Source of the DNA: Sparassis latifolia
Lineage: Eukaryota; Basidiomycota; Agaricomycetes; Polyporales; Sparassidaceae
Reading direction: 5' to 3'
Assembly (NCBI GenBank): GCA_018466975.1
Contig: CM031553.1
Span: 620,001 to 684,000, forward strand
DNA: 64,000 bases
The position numbers and the translations under genes were made by a program. Below, one piece after another: positions 11,609 to 23,687 of the stretch (positions within the stretch are counted from its first letter, which is position 1; each line of letters begins with the position of its first letter). The notes under the pieces were generated by a model. It saw only the letters and a list, made by a program, of their open reading frames with translations, had not been told where the DNA came from and did no database searches.

Positions 11609-13946
11609 GGTTTGGTCGTGGATATTAGGACAGAATGAAACAGAGTATATGTCACTGCGTGGGTGGTGGTGAGGAAGACTAGTGAGGGAGAGGGGCAGTG
11701 GTAGCGGAGTATATAAATCAACAGGGGCGATGGTGAACCTGGCCAGGGCGCCGAGCGCCACTGACGCGACCGACGTCACGACCCGCTCTGATGTCATTCC
11801 CCAATATGGTTTTCCTCCTGCCTTTTTCAGCACTCACCACCGGGCGCTTGCCACCGTGCGACGACGGACTGCGTAAGCGTGAGCGGTGACGTCGATGTAT
11901 CCGTGAAGGGAGACTATCGGAATCCTTTCCTATGTCAGAACACATCGATAGGCGCTCCGGAGACGAACGTTGAAGGCAACTATGATGGCCTCATAAGAGG
12001 CATAGTTATACCAGCTCCTCAAAGACACCACGTACTGGATCTATCCGACACACTAGTAACTTGAGGATGCCGGGCTGCAGTGGCCAAGCAGTTGATAACA
12101 TCGTTCAATTCAATTCTATAAGGGACGACAATTCCAACCGAATAACACGTAGATTCATGAAAGACGTCAAAGGCAGGAGTATGTCTGCAGCAGTAGTGAC
12201 GAAGGAGTCGAGATCGACTGGCGTGAACGCAGCGTCAACGCCAGAAGACTCGACAGTGCGCAGAGTGTGAGGACACCTGTGTCATTAGAAGGTGCGGCCG
12301 CCTCGTACGAGATCTCAACAGCAGGAGGCGGTGTGATGGTATGGATAGCGAGTGGCTCCAGTCTCAAGATAACTCATTCATATACAGATCCTGTAGTGAC
12401 GTGGCGATATTCAAAAGATCAGTCTCATGGAAAGCCCTAAATAGCGCCGATCTAGCACACTGTGATTCCTCTCTGTGTTCTGACAATGCAGGCGAGCTGT
12501 GCACATAACAAGATGGTGTAGCTATGCTTGATCTTGAAAGGACGAGGAAAGTACAGTCGAGAAAGCAAAGACACAATGTTTCGATATCGCACCGTGAGTG
12601 ACTTCCAGAAAGATGGGTCGCAGCGAAGGTTAGTGATCTGCGAGAAGTACTGCTGATAAGAGATGTGTGGATCACACATTTGTCTCTTCGCAACTCTGCT
12701 GGGATCCTAGAAGTATCCGCGGGCAGCTACACAAAGGAAATCGCTGTACGGACAGCGGTGAGTATACTGACAGATTATCGTAATTGTATCCCTGTCGCAT
12801 CGCTGTCGAACTTTTGGTGAGTAAGCCTGAGTTTTTGGTATAGCAAAAATATATTTTATCCATGACACTCCTGCACGTATGCTCAGAGGCACGTTGACAC
12901 GATGTCAGGAGGGCGTACTGTAAGTCTGCAGTCGTCGTGTGCGGCGAGAAATATGCTTCGGTCCATTTCTCCTCGAGCTCGATGGGCGGCCCGTGGATGA
13001 TTTGAGCATGCACACGAGATGGCCATGGTATTCCGTGTGCCTGACGCACAAATGTCGAGAGGTGCACTCGATTCGTGCATTTTCTATTGGTATCAGTGGT
13101 AAGTCTCGATAGCTTCTGCTTACTCATTTACGCTGGCCTCTGTTTCAATCAGAAAGAAATATATTTGATATAAGCTACACATGCAGCCCCAAATAATTCA
13201 GCGTCGTGTAGACAGAAGGGTAAAAAAAGAATGCACCTGGGTCTGTTATCCTCCACTTTCTACGTTCTCCGCACCCCTCTAATGACCGCACCTGGGAAGA
13301 AGTTTGGCGCACGAATGAAGCACCCTACAAATGTCTTACAGGGCAGCAGGAAAAGCGGAGTTATGCGTTGAGCTTCGCAATTGCCTCCAGGCATAGCACG
13401 CAACTGTGGACATGGAACTGAGGTTATTGTTGCGAACAATCTGCTTAATCATCAGAGGACAATTTTATGCTCTGGACAGTGGGAGAAAGACGCACCCAAA
13501 ACAGCAGATGGTTAGGCTGTCACTTGAATGCTTGGTGATGGTGAGGACAGCGAAGCACAAATTGACAATTACACCTCTCACGCATGAGCTTTCCCAGTAA
13601 GGATGACTGGCAGAAGATGAAAGCAAGCAAAGAATCAAAGCATCCAGCAGTTGCCGGGCGTGCGCAGGCGTGAGCAGGGGATCGCTTGATGGTAGAATTG
13701 CAGTCTCAACACCGAGAGGTTGTAGGACAGCCAGCGTTATGTGATTGTGCCTGGCGGGAAAATGTCGGGAAATATGGTTTATGCCGGAAATAGGAATGCC
13801 AAGAGAATAGGGATCTGGGCTCCGCTGGCATCCCATCTGCAGCCACTGCTGCAAGTCTGAGACTGGACGCTCTCGTCAACCTCTCTGACGGTCTCTCTGT
13901 TACTATCCCATCCAGGTCTCGCTCGTCCTGCGCTCCTTTCTTCACG
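11609..13946. other. divergent intergenic region
   Basis: A 2.3-kb spacer between two divergent genes that should hold both promoters. A minus-strand ORF of 151 codons (12672-13127) includes GPPIELEEKWTEAYF, which looks protein-like, but it lacks a recognisable domain, a convincing start or partner exons, so it is not called as a gene. No RNA gene or repeat was recognised. Confidence 0.35.
11709..11718 (-). promoter_or_regulatory. TATA-like element
   Basis: TATATA lies about 100 bp upstream of the chosen start codon of the disordered-protein gene on the minus strand. Its distance fits a TATA box followed by a short leader. The core is palindromic, so orientation cannot be told from it. Confidence 0.35.
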
Positions 13947-15652
13947 ATGCCATTCCCAATAAACATCTGCCAGAGGCACCCCCGCTACGCCGTCACCCTC
14001 CTCGCCCTTATCGTCACCACCTTCGTCTTCCTCTCCCCCCACGACGCTTTCCACTCCGTCCCCGCTCCCGTTTCATATGTCGTCCCCGCACCCGACCTAC
14101 CTGCACGCATACTCCGCTCAGAGAACTCCTATCAGCGTATGCTTGACCAGCGCCAGGACATGATCAAAAAATTTGGCCCGAGTCCATCTCAGGTCGTCAT
14201 GTACGTCGTCAGCCCAAGTTCGCCTAATTGCCTTGGTCTCATGCCGTGCTCCAGGTTCCCGCCAGACCAAGAACCATGGCCTGCGTATACCGTCTGTGAG
14301 TACCCTTACGATTTCAGCTACTCGGATTTGTCTAGAGTTTCCGATGCTATCGGAAATAGCGCGACTGCGCACGAGAGTTTGCACGCGGACAACTCCGCGA
14401 ATGTTCGTTTGGCTCAGTCGCCACTTAGAGTTCATACGAATGTCCTTGGACACATCGAGATTGTGCTTCCAGGTACTGCTGCTGTCAATGCTCCCTGTGG
14501 TTTTCCGTATTGTTCTGACTCCTTCCTAATTGCTATAAGACCTCTCGGAATATTAGAGGCTGGATGTCGCGGGAGCGCCGAAGGTAGTTCCGCTATGTTA
14601 TGAACATCTGTTTCAAGTATCGGGAGATGAAGCTTTCAGTGTCGAACTGACGACGCATCGATTCTCAATCTATCAACCACTGCATTCTGATATCGCTCAA
14701 TGCTCACTCCAGCCTTCCGGAACGTCAATACTAATTGAATTCTCAGGGGACTTCTTTCCGCCAGTCTTTAACTGTCCCCATGAAGCCGAACGGATAGGTG
14801 CCCTCGGCGACGGGGGCAAGTGGGTTTGCGGACTTTCTCGGATCGCTGAGAAACCGGATTGTGTGGTCTACTCCTTTGGCATCGACTGGGACTCTTCGTT
14901 CGAGGCTGAAGTGCTCACGCGTACACGACATTGCGAGATCTGGGGCTACGACTCTGTTGAAACCGGATTTGGTTCGCAGATCCCCCGTGCACAGCGGCAT
15001 CGCACCCACTTCTCTCGCATTGGTCTTGCCGCGGCTGACTCGCACGGCTTTAATGACGAACCGAAGCTCTGGACACTCAAGAGCCTCATGAAGGCGAACG
15101 GTGCGTCTTCTAACCGGGATTTCTGAGCGATTGTGCTTATCCAGGTGGCGGAAGGTCATACGCACATTGACATCCTGCACATCGACATTGAGGGGTACGA
15201 GTTCGAGGTGATGCGCGCTCTCGCGCACGACTTCGTCTCTGACCCGAGCGCGCCTGGCACTCCCGGTGTGTTGCCGTTTGGCCAGCTGATCATCGAGATG
15301 CATGTCTGGCACCAGCGTTTCACGGACTTCCTCGCGTGGTGGCAGATGCTCGAGGGCGCGGGCCTCCGACCGTTCATGGCCGAAGTGAACTTGGTGTACG
15401 CAAACTACAATAGGCAGAGCGGAGTCGAGCTTGCGGATGTGCGTCTTTGTTGTCATTTTGTCGGTTTGCTCATTTTTTGTTTATGCGTCTCTACAGTATT
15501 CTTTCATCAACATCGCGGGCGATAACATCTTCATCGTGGACCCGTCCTCCACTGGTGCAGGCATAGTTACACACCCCGCCTATACGTTAGATGACGCGCG
15601 GGACGCGGATGATGAGCCGGACGTGCGGACGATCCGGCACGCGGTCGTGTAG
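13947..15652 (+). CDS. type II membrane-anchored methyltransferase-like protein
   Basis: Five exons can be placed: 13947-14200, 14255-14295, 14747-15100, 15155-15438 and 15497-15652. They sum to 1089 nt, or 362 residues. Residues about 11-30 (YAVTLLALIVTTFVFL) form one hydrophobic segment after a short basic start, as in type II signal anchors. The domain begins WDFFPPVFNCPHEAERIG and continues with GDGGKWVCG, VYSFGIDWDSSFE and IDILHIDIEGYEFEVM (about residue 221 on), then the tail SFINIAGDN. The IDxLxIDxEGxE motif is typical of FkbM/Methyltransf_21-like (METTL24-like) SAM-dependent methyltransferases. A lumenal (Golgi or ER) location is inferred from the anchor. The third intron-exon step uses an unusually long intron (451 nt), while the others are 54-58 nt. 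The substrate is unknown. Confidence 0.85.
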
Positions 15653-18639
15653 ATCTACTACACGTACGAATGCATACCAACCGGAGACCGCGCCGCGTAA
15701 TACTCATCCACCGTAGCACTGTCCCGTCTAGCCACACTGTCCACGCTGCCCAGTATCCAGCATACTTGAGATCTTGGTTACATATTCCATACATAGCACA
15801 TCCCGACGTCCGTACATGTCTACTGCTACCGTACTGCACCCCTGCGTGGTTACTCATACCCATGGGCGCTCTGTGCTGCTGCCTCTGCTACTCGCGCTGT
15901 ACTAGTTTGCTGTATTTATTCATTTGAGAACCGAGCTTTGCACTAGACGTCGTCAAACAAGGATCGTACGTTGTTGGACACGAACAAGATGAGATGCCAG
16001 ATCTACGATTGATCGGAGGTTTTCCGCTGTCGACAAGGTCGACGGCACTCTAACTACACCGCCAACTGTGTTTAGGCCGATTGTTCCATGGCTGGGTCTG
16101 CGTGATACCGGCTGTCGAAAGGTCTGGCGGCCAGGTTGCCTCCCGTCCCAAAGATGCCTGACTGATTTTCAGCCTCTTGGGATGTCCCGCAGTCTGCTCC
16201 GAAACGGAAAGCCGGCCAGGTCACCATCAGGTCTCTGCATCGGGGAGGTGATCTGTGTCTCATCGGGAGGTCCCTCTGCTCTAAATAAAAAAACCAAGTA
16301 GCCTAATGATCTGAGTGGTGTCTGTAGTGGTAGTTCATGTCCCCAGAAAAATTTGACTTGAGATGCTCGATGACCCACCCAAAGGGAGGCTTCACTTGAG
16401 CTCTGTTTCCTGAAGTTCTGAGCCGGTCATGCTGCATTCGCTAAGCAAAGAGGCTGAGGCAGAGTTGGAAAGCTGATGATAGTCATGACAAATTTTTTGC
16501 TATGGCTCTCATATCTTTCCTCCTTCACTTTCGATGTCCCAGGCCTCGGTTTCCTGCATTGGTGTGTGCATTACCTTAAGGTGAGCCATTCAGCCATTTG
16601 CCACTGAAGTCATCTGTTTCCTGCAGTCCGGAACCGGAGAGTTGTGTTACATTGTGCGCAGGTCGTTTTAGTCATGCGAGCCTTTGCTGGCAACAGGCTC
16701 TGAGGTATGTGCAAAGGAGTTCGATTCTCACATTCTGATGTAGCCCACAATAGCAGTTTGCAGCACATTTCAACCAGAGCATCCTCGAGCTGTCGGCCCA
16801 CTGCTCGTTGCTGCTGAGTGCTGAATGGAACAGGTGGCACTCTTGACAATGTAAGCATGGACATTCATTCATCCCCGGGTATTGTGTTGACTTGAAAATG
16901 TAATCCTTAGATGTAACAGCTGCTCCAACCTGCATATCGACGGATACCGATGAGTCCTTAGCACTGCTGAGTGCACCTGTTGTTGTGGCAGTTTTGTACT
17001 ATTAATAGAAATATATATTTTTTGAACATGTGAAACTGGCATATGTTTTGATCATTGCCCGGAAATATTTGTAGTGGCAAATCTCAAAAGCAGATCGCCT
17101 GAACGAAGTGACCAACTCCCGCTTGTGTGCAATTCGGGATCCGCAGACAGCCTAGGGCCGCTCCAAGTGGTCAGCTCAGGGAAAGGTGGTGGTGTAAGCT
17201 CCTGGCCAGCTGGGACTTGGCTAAGTCTTGTCTAATATGCATATTCGGTCTGATGATCAGCTGGTGGGGATGTCCTCATAGCATCTACTGGCCCTCTCCG
17301 GGATCCGGCTGATTTCATCTGATGTTTGCCTTGTGCACGAATGGCCGTGTATAGGTGTAGTGCGCATGGCAAATTAATTAAATTAATTAAATTAGTTCGA
17401 GAGGAAGAAGAGGATACGGAACAAGCAAAGGCCTGTCATCCTCATTTCAAGTGACATCCTGCACAAGATTTAACCGGGCTCTCTGCTTGTCTGAAAAGAG
17501 GACCTTAAATTAAGACTGGGCACTCAATGTAATCAAATCTTTCAGCTGGAGGTTCTTGTCTGATCATTGTTGTCATTTGTTATATTTGTAGTGCTACCAG
17601 CATAACCAATGCTCTGCAGGCTCTCTGAAGTTGGGAGCTTCACTAAGTGCTAGTGTGCTACCTTTTACCAGAGTGGGATCTGTATGTTGAAGAATGCATG
17701 CCTATTGGATTTGGTGAATCAATAGTGAACTTGTGGGCAGTCAGAATGTTACTCAAAATTTTCAGTGCTGTGCGGCCACAAAAATATATGTACCAACCTG
17801 TGAGGTACATTGATAATACAAAGATATTTACATATCACTGCCCATGCAATAGAGCATGCTGGCACAATAAATAAGCTAGTAAATATAGGTATCTAGAACT
17901 AAAACACCTTTTGTGCTGGAGAAAGTCAACAAATTTCTCAAATGCAGTGAGATCACAGTAAACATATTCAGACAGCATGTACAGTGTTTATACATAAACA
18001 GAAAAATGCCAACTATCAAGGGAGTGCAGCATTTTGAATATCATGTTTGTACCCTGGCTGAAGCATGAGGATTAGTCAGCAAGTTCTGCACCAAAACGAG
18101 TAAGTCTTTCGGCCCAAATGTAGTAAGTCAATTCAAACTCAGTTAGGACCTAGTAGCCCTACACCTATAGTTAGAGTGCCCTTCTCGCGACCCCATTGGC
18201 AAGCTTGGGCTGAACGGCATTTGATGAAAACCTCGATGATTTCATCATATGCCCAGTATGGTAAATTGAAATGGCACCCCCACTGAATTGTTGGAACATT
18301 CTCAACTCTAGGAACTGAAGGAGGGCTTTGTCAAGGGGAATGCAACCTTTGCTAGTAGAATGTATGGTGACCTAAACGGTGACTTAAATGATCAGACATT
18401 GCTAAGATAGATGCCCGCAGAGATGTTGAACAGGCATGACAGAGTTTGTGCTGCAGAGGCATTCTAGACATGTTTTCAAGCTGGAATTTTTATGTACATG
18501 TACAGGAGTGCTATAGTGTACAAATGAGAAATGAGGATTTATTCAATTTTTTCGAGGGCACAGGAGGCCCAGAATTTGAGTGAATGTGTTGCTTTCAGCC
18601 AAATTACCTAAAGATACTCATCTACATCAGGAAAACTCA
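15653..18639. other. transition from gene-bearing DNA to AT-rich repeat DNA, no gene supported
   Basis: About 3 kb following the methyltransferase gene. ORFs are short and unsupported. The left part resembles host intergenic DNA; composition becomes more AT-rich to the right. A short minus-strand stretch near 18.15-18.3 kb (QWGCHFNLPYWAYDEI) looks protein-like but is isolated. No RNA gene was recognised. Confidence 0.35.
17371..17394. repeat. AATT-rich microsatellite
   Basis: A short simple repeat built from AAATTAATT units, about two and a half copies. It marks the beginning of the AT-rich tract. Confidence 0.7.
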
Positions 18640-19149
18640 ACTTTTACTTAAAGGTGTCCTTGTTATGTGGCAGTGAAACACAAGCATCAAGTCGAGTCAT
18701 CATGAGACAAGGTCTTAGTTTAAGACACAAGTCCATTCAAGAGACACTTCTGGCAATGTCCTCGCACTGAAGGTTAATCAGAGTTCATTCTTATGACTCG
18801 TAGTAGCTATCTGCTACTAATGGTCAATTTCAGTCAAAGGCAAGTGAAAAGCTGATTTAATAATAACTAGGTTGAGATGGGAATCCCGCTCGATGAGGTT
18901 GATTACTTATACAAAAGGTATTCACAGTACTACGCAGTAATACAGAATTGGTCATTAGCTAAATAAGGTGAAACAATGTCTGGGCAAGATAATGGCGAGG
19001 AAGTAATACGTATGAGAAAGCTGAGTAAGGTTGTGAGAGATAATCACTAATGGAGATAATAAGTCATGTATCAGGTTAAGGTGGCAATGAGGTGAACATG
19101 CATGTCTCACATGTGTAATAGGAAGAAGGTCTGAAGTTGTAGTGATGTT
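18640..19149 (-). repeat. inverted copy of the leader/LTR region of the gypsy-type element at 34.6 kb
   Basis: This segment matches 34640-35115 in reverse orientation along most of its length. For example, AAGGTGAAACAATGTCTG here pairs with CAGACATTGTTTCACCTT there. It is therefore a detached non-coding fragment of the Ty3/gypsy element found intact-side-up at 34-37.8 kb. It ends where the foldback element begins. Confidence 0.75.
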
Positions 19150-20100
19150 AGTTATTAAGAATAATCTTTAGTGCTAATAAGCACGAAAAAAGGATTAACT
19201 TCCTGCTAACTAAGCAGTCCATCTCAAACTGGAGATGATTTTTTTGGATTGTCTTAGAAGAATGTTTAAGATAATCCTAAGGATTATCCAAAGGATTATT
19301 TGAGTTTAAAACATATTTTTAAACTTGCCATCAGCCAGAATTAAACCCTTAACTTTGAGAGATAGTCACATGATCATGTGACATCAGACACTTTAGCCAC
19401 TACACCATGTGTGCTTGCAAGCTTACACTCATATGTGATATATATAAGAGATTTTGCTAAAGGGACTTAGGCAAAATTCTGTCTATATGAGCATAACTAA
19501 GTGGAACACAAGGCAAAGCTTTGTTTATAATAACATCTTTAGTATATACTTTATAATGCAATCACATTGTTATCTTATCTTTAACACAGAGACTGTGATT
19601 ATCAATTTTAAGTTCAGAGAATGAATCTGTAACAGTATCCATAAGGTGAATAGTTTAGAATATATGTAAAATTAATATATAGGTATTGTAATATAAATAA
19701 CAGGATAGACTGTATGAAATGCCACTATAACATTCTTTGTGTTGAGTTTAACTTAGTTACGCTCAAGTAGAAAGAATTTGCCTGTCTTTTTAGCAAAATC
19801 TCTTATATATATTACATATGAGTGTAAGCTTGCAAGCACACATGATATAGTGGCTAAAGTGTCTAATGTCACATGATCATGTGACTATCTCTCAAGGTTG
19901 AGGGTTTAATTCTGGCTGGTGGCAAGTTTAAAAATATGTTTTAAACTCAGATAATCCTTTAGATAATCCTTAGGATTATCTTAAACATTCTTCTAAGATA
20001 ATCCAAAAAAATCATCTCCAGTTTGAGATGGACTGCTTAGTTAGCAGAAAGTTGATCCTTTTTTCGTGCTTATTAGCACTAAAGATTATTCTCAATAACT
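19150..20100. mobile_element. 951-bp foldback element (MITE-like) with 312-bp terminal inverted repeats
   Basis: Bases 19150-19461 and 19789-20100 are near-perfect reverse complements, separated by a 327-bp unique loop. Both ends begin AGTTATT(A/G)AGAATAATC. There is no ORF, so it would depend on another element's transposase. I could not find a clear target-site duplication (flanks ...GATGTT and GACAAT...). Each arm contains a tRNA-like A-box and B-box pair, annotated separately. The element sits at the border of a retroelement fragment and a KDZ transposase relic. Confidence 0.85.
19843..19912 (+). other. tRNA-like internal promoter (A box and B box) in the right arm of the foldback element
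   Basis: TGATATAGTGGC (19843-19854) resembles a tRNA A box, and GGTTTAATTC (19903-19912) resembles a B box, about 60 nt apart. The left arm has the same arrangement on the minus strand, where the A box reads TGGTGTAGTGGC, a closer match to consensus. This suggests that each arm derives from a tRNA-related SINE-like sequence. No acceptor stem of a working tRNA can be drawn. Confidence 0.45.
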
Positions 20101-20189
20101 GACAATGATACGAGCCACTGCAGGTTGTCAAGTGCACAGTGGTACTTGTGGGTAGAGATGTATCACATGGCGTCGAGGTATTCATGATC

Positions 20190-22545
20190 AGTCAGCTCTC
20201 ACTGCTTCGAAAGCTGCATGTTGACTTCCATCTCAATAGTGTCTTGAGATATAATTGTGTGCCACTCCATCAATAACTGGCACTTTGTCTCCAGCTTGTG
20301 GATGTGAGTGGCTTCAGCCGAGTAGGAGTGCACCTCTGAGATTGAAGAAAGAAACTGATAACTGTCAGGGATTCCTGCATAAAAAGTGGAGGATGTACTG
20401 CTAAGCTGCTTCCTGAAAACACATCTCATGTTGAGTGCATATGTTAAGCAAGTAGTATAAAATGGACTTACTTGATGTCCCAAAGCTCTTGAAGGGACTC
20501 GACATATGCCATGGCATGGACATCCCACACGGTTCTTGCCTGAGCATCATAAAGTACTGTGCTTCTTTGGTGTACCATTTCTTGATGTTATCCTGCTAAA
20601 TCTCAAGGGACTCCGTAACTTCACAAAGGGTCACATCATCCATCTCGATGATCCTGAGAGCCCATAAATAGTTGTTATACAATATCATACTCAGATTAGC
20701 ATACTTCTCATCATCCCACTATTTGAAGTAGGCATCAATGAAGATGCAGCGGTAGTAGGGTGATGCATATCACATAATTGAGGCCAGCTTATTTGACCTG
20801 CTGAAGACACGCTTGAGTGTCTCCAGGTCCTTTAAGCCCATGCCAATGATTGCATTTGAATGATTTGTTATCTGGCAGTGATAGTTGTAGGAGTACCCAT
20901 AAAAGGCATTTATGCAGCCTCTACACCCGCGGTGTTGCCACTTAAGACCCAGAGAGCTGTGGCATATGATCCCTTCAAAACTGCATCTGATGTCATATCC
21001 GCAAAGTGACTTCTCGCCGAACACCTCAAGCACCCTCGATATGATGGCCAAAGGATACATTGCTCTGCAGAAAATCAGTGAGTATGTTCCAATTACAATG
21101 GGAGAGCACTTACAATTCACCATTATGCACCATGTCAATTAGCCACAGAATGAAGCCATGCAGACAGGCACTTGCAAAGATTCTCATCTCCTCTGCTGCC
21201 ACTGCTTTCCAATTGTCCATATACAAGATGACTGCAGGGTCTGAAGTGCCTGTTATCAGATCATTCATCCCATTGAGTTGATCTTGATCATTTTTATTAT
21301 TGTGCTTATCTGTGTCAGGCTAGAATCTTATTTCCCACCTTATCTGCAAATTGATCAACATACTCTGGTAACAGGTAGTAGTCACTCTCATTGAACATGC
21401 AAATATTGCTGCATGACCTGCTGCCAACCTACACAATATGCTTGAGGGAGTTGTTCCCATCTATGTAAAACATTCTCTTCCATACCTGCAAGGATTTGTC
21501 TTCTAGCTGTAAGTTAAATAAATAGTGAGCAGGCATGTCAATGAAAGTGAGGTTAGCTTGCCAGTCTTACCTCATAGCAACATGCAGGACAAGCATTCAG
21601 TATGTGCCAGTTTAGCATGTCTCAACTGAGAGCACTTGTGATGCACTTGTCTACCTCACACAGGATGACAAGGTAAATCTTGAACACATTTATGAGAACT
21701 GTATGATAGCAGTATCAAAATGGTAGCTATGTCTCACTGTTAGTCTGATTTACATGTCTCAGCTGCCTGGCATGACTCATCTTATAGTAGTAACACAGTA
21801 ATTTGGCGAAAGCTTCAATGCTGAACAAAGTCTTGAAGAGTCGGAGAGCTTAGAGGAGCTCTAGACTTTTTAACAAGATCGCTAAGAAGGGGTTGATAGG
21901 TGTCATATTGAGGTATCCATTCTGCATAAGGCTCTGGGCTGTGATGGCATTCACAGCATGAGGGATCATAACAGAGAGGGTGAGAGTGTATATATTGAGT
22001 ACTGCAATGTCAAAAGTATATGCCATATCATCTCATGCTTCATCAGCTGCAGGAGCTGAGGAAGTTGAGAGCGGATGCTGCCAAATGAGATAGGCATCAA
22101 TGAGCTCTGGCGTAAGGAGCTGCCAGTTCTCATCCATCTGCTATATATGGTGCTGCTATGTTCATGCATCCTTGTATGAATGCTCGTGCTATCTGACACA
22201 CCTGGTCAGAAATATATATAATACAGTGAAAAGACTACTTATCTCTCATCAGTGATGTTATATATGGTGCAAATGAAAGCCTCTCGAGCCTCTTCATCGG
22301 GCTCCTCTGCATTATCTATTACTTCAGTTACCTCAAGGAGAGGGGCTTCAGCATCATAAGATGCACTTATGTTCTCCATCGCTGTATCTGCATTCTGACC
22401 TTAAATGTCTGCAAGCACTTGTAGCAATGTCCCAGATAGCCCTAAAATTTATGTGAGTAAACAGGGACATTAAGGGTAAGAAGTTTACCTGATATTTGTG
22501 CTCGATATCTATCTTCTGCCTGCTGCTGTTCAAGTGCCATGGCCT
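20190..22545 (-). pseudogene. KDZ-type transposase relic
   Basis: Read on the minus strand, pieces of a KDZ (Kyakuja-Dileera-Zisupton) transposase appear in order. An N-terminal piece MYGVKAMALEQQQAEDRYRA is followed by a piece ending FYIDGNNSLKHIV, then ESDYYLLPEYVDQFADKVG. Next come YPLAIISRVLEVFGEKSLCG and YGYSYNYHCQITNHSNAI, then GLKDLETLKRVFSRSN, and finally FLSSISEVHSYSAEATHIHK. These match the family signatures GNNSLK, HGYSHN..CQ..NHPN and GLEDLE.ER.FS.SN. The reading frame is broken by several stops and frameshifts, and some gaps may be introns. KDZ enzymes mobilise large DNA transposons in basidiomycetes. I could not find this element's own terminal repeats. Confidence 0.75.
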
Positions 22546-22974
22546 TCACACCATACATCCGCTTTTTTTGTAGTCATTAGCTTGAGCATGAGGAGCTCCC
22601 AGAGGAAACCACCTGCCTAGAGCATGATAGACCCTGTCACTTCATGCCTCTTGAGCTCATTATAGTGGCCACATAGAGTAGAGGCAGTGAGAATGGCTGT
22701 TTTTGCAGGTGCTCATGAAAAAATAATGCAGAGAAGAGCAGGTGTGTGATCATATGACTTTGTTGAACACAACATAGCACTGGACATCATCCTGCACTAG
22801 TATTGAATAGCTGACACATATATATTATATAAAACAGCAAGAAGCAAAAAAAGTGGAGAGAAATGAGTCAGAAATGGGGGAGTAGTCAGTGATGACAACA
22901 ATAACGATAGGCACACACTCAGTGGTGGGACGTGATGGAGCTTGAGGGCATGTGCCTGAAGTCTGATTATGATT

Positions 22975-23687
22975 TCTGAGGTACGAACAAATCGTTCTTT
23001 ATGAGATAGAGCTTCTGCCAGATTCTGAGGGACATGTTCAAGTGCCCCTATGCATGAGAACAACTTTTCAATACAAATTTGTATGCATCAGATGCCCCTA
23101 GTCCTAGGTTAGGTCTAGGGTTTAACTACAAACTTTATAGTCCCTGTTCTTACTGTACTATACCCTGCATACAGTCGGTCTTTCAAAGTGATTGTAGTAA
23201 AAACCAACGCGACTTGCACAAATAGTAATCAATAGGAGTGTCACAATATGCCAGAAAAATTTAGACTAGAATGCTCAGAATGACAAATTGTATAAATCAG
23301 AAAAATTTGAGAATGAAATGCACATAAACATGCCAGATAGGGCATCTTATTTTTACAAGCAGTGTGAAGCAAACAAATTGTACAGAAAAATTTGAGAATG
23401 ATTGAAGCACATAAACATGCCAGATAGGGCATCTTATTTTTACAAAGCAGAAGTGAGAGAAAACAGAGAAAACAGATTGTAGCACTTCAGCAAGTGATCC
23501 TGATGTTCTAAGAGTAACACCATCAGATTCAGCTTGAAAATTCGGTCAGAATGCCTACCGGGTTCATCCAAATCTGAGCAGAATTGAGTGAGCTACAAGC
23601 CTGGCAAGTTTGGCTAGAAGTGTGGGAACAAGTGCTTGAAGCCAAAAATGTCACGTGCCACATGGTTGTGCCATATGAATCATCGTC
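22975..23687 (+). repeat. fragment of the AT-rich dispersed repeat (blocks P and Q)
   Basis: It begins TTTCTGAGGTACGAA and runs parallel to 37791-38610 (for example CCAACGCGACTTG, and GAGCTACAAGCCTGGCAAG near 23.59 kb and 38.51 kb). A third copy of its first 430 bp lies inverted at 33606-34034. Similarity to the 38-kb copy stops near 23.69 kb, where the LINE begins. Within it the stretch AACATGCCAGATAGGGCATC occurs twice (23.33 and 23.42 kb), a local duplication. Confidence 0.7.

Noticed and set aside
12672..13127. A 151-codon minus-strand gene in the divergent spacer
   Set aside because: There is no recognisable domain and no supported start or splice sites. One segment looks protein-like, but that is not enough.
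19396..19912. Functional tRNA genes in the foldback arms
   Set aside because: A and B boxes are present but no cloverleaf with paired acceptor and anticodon arms can be formed, and both copies lie in inverted repeats.
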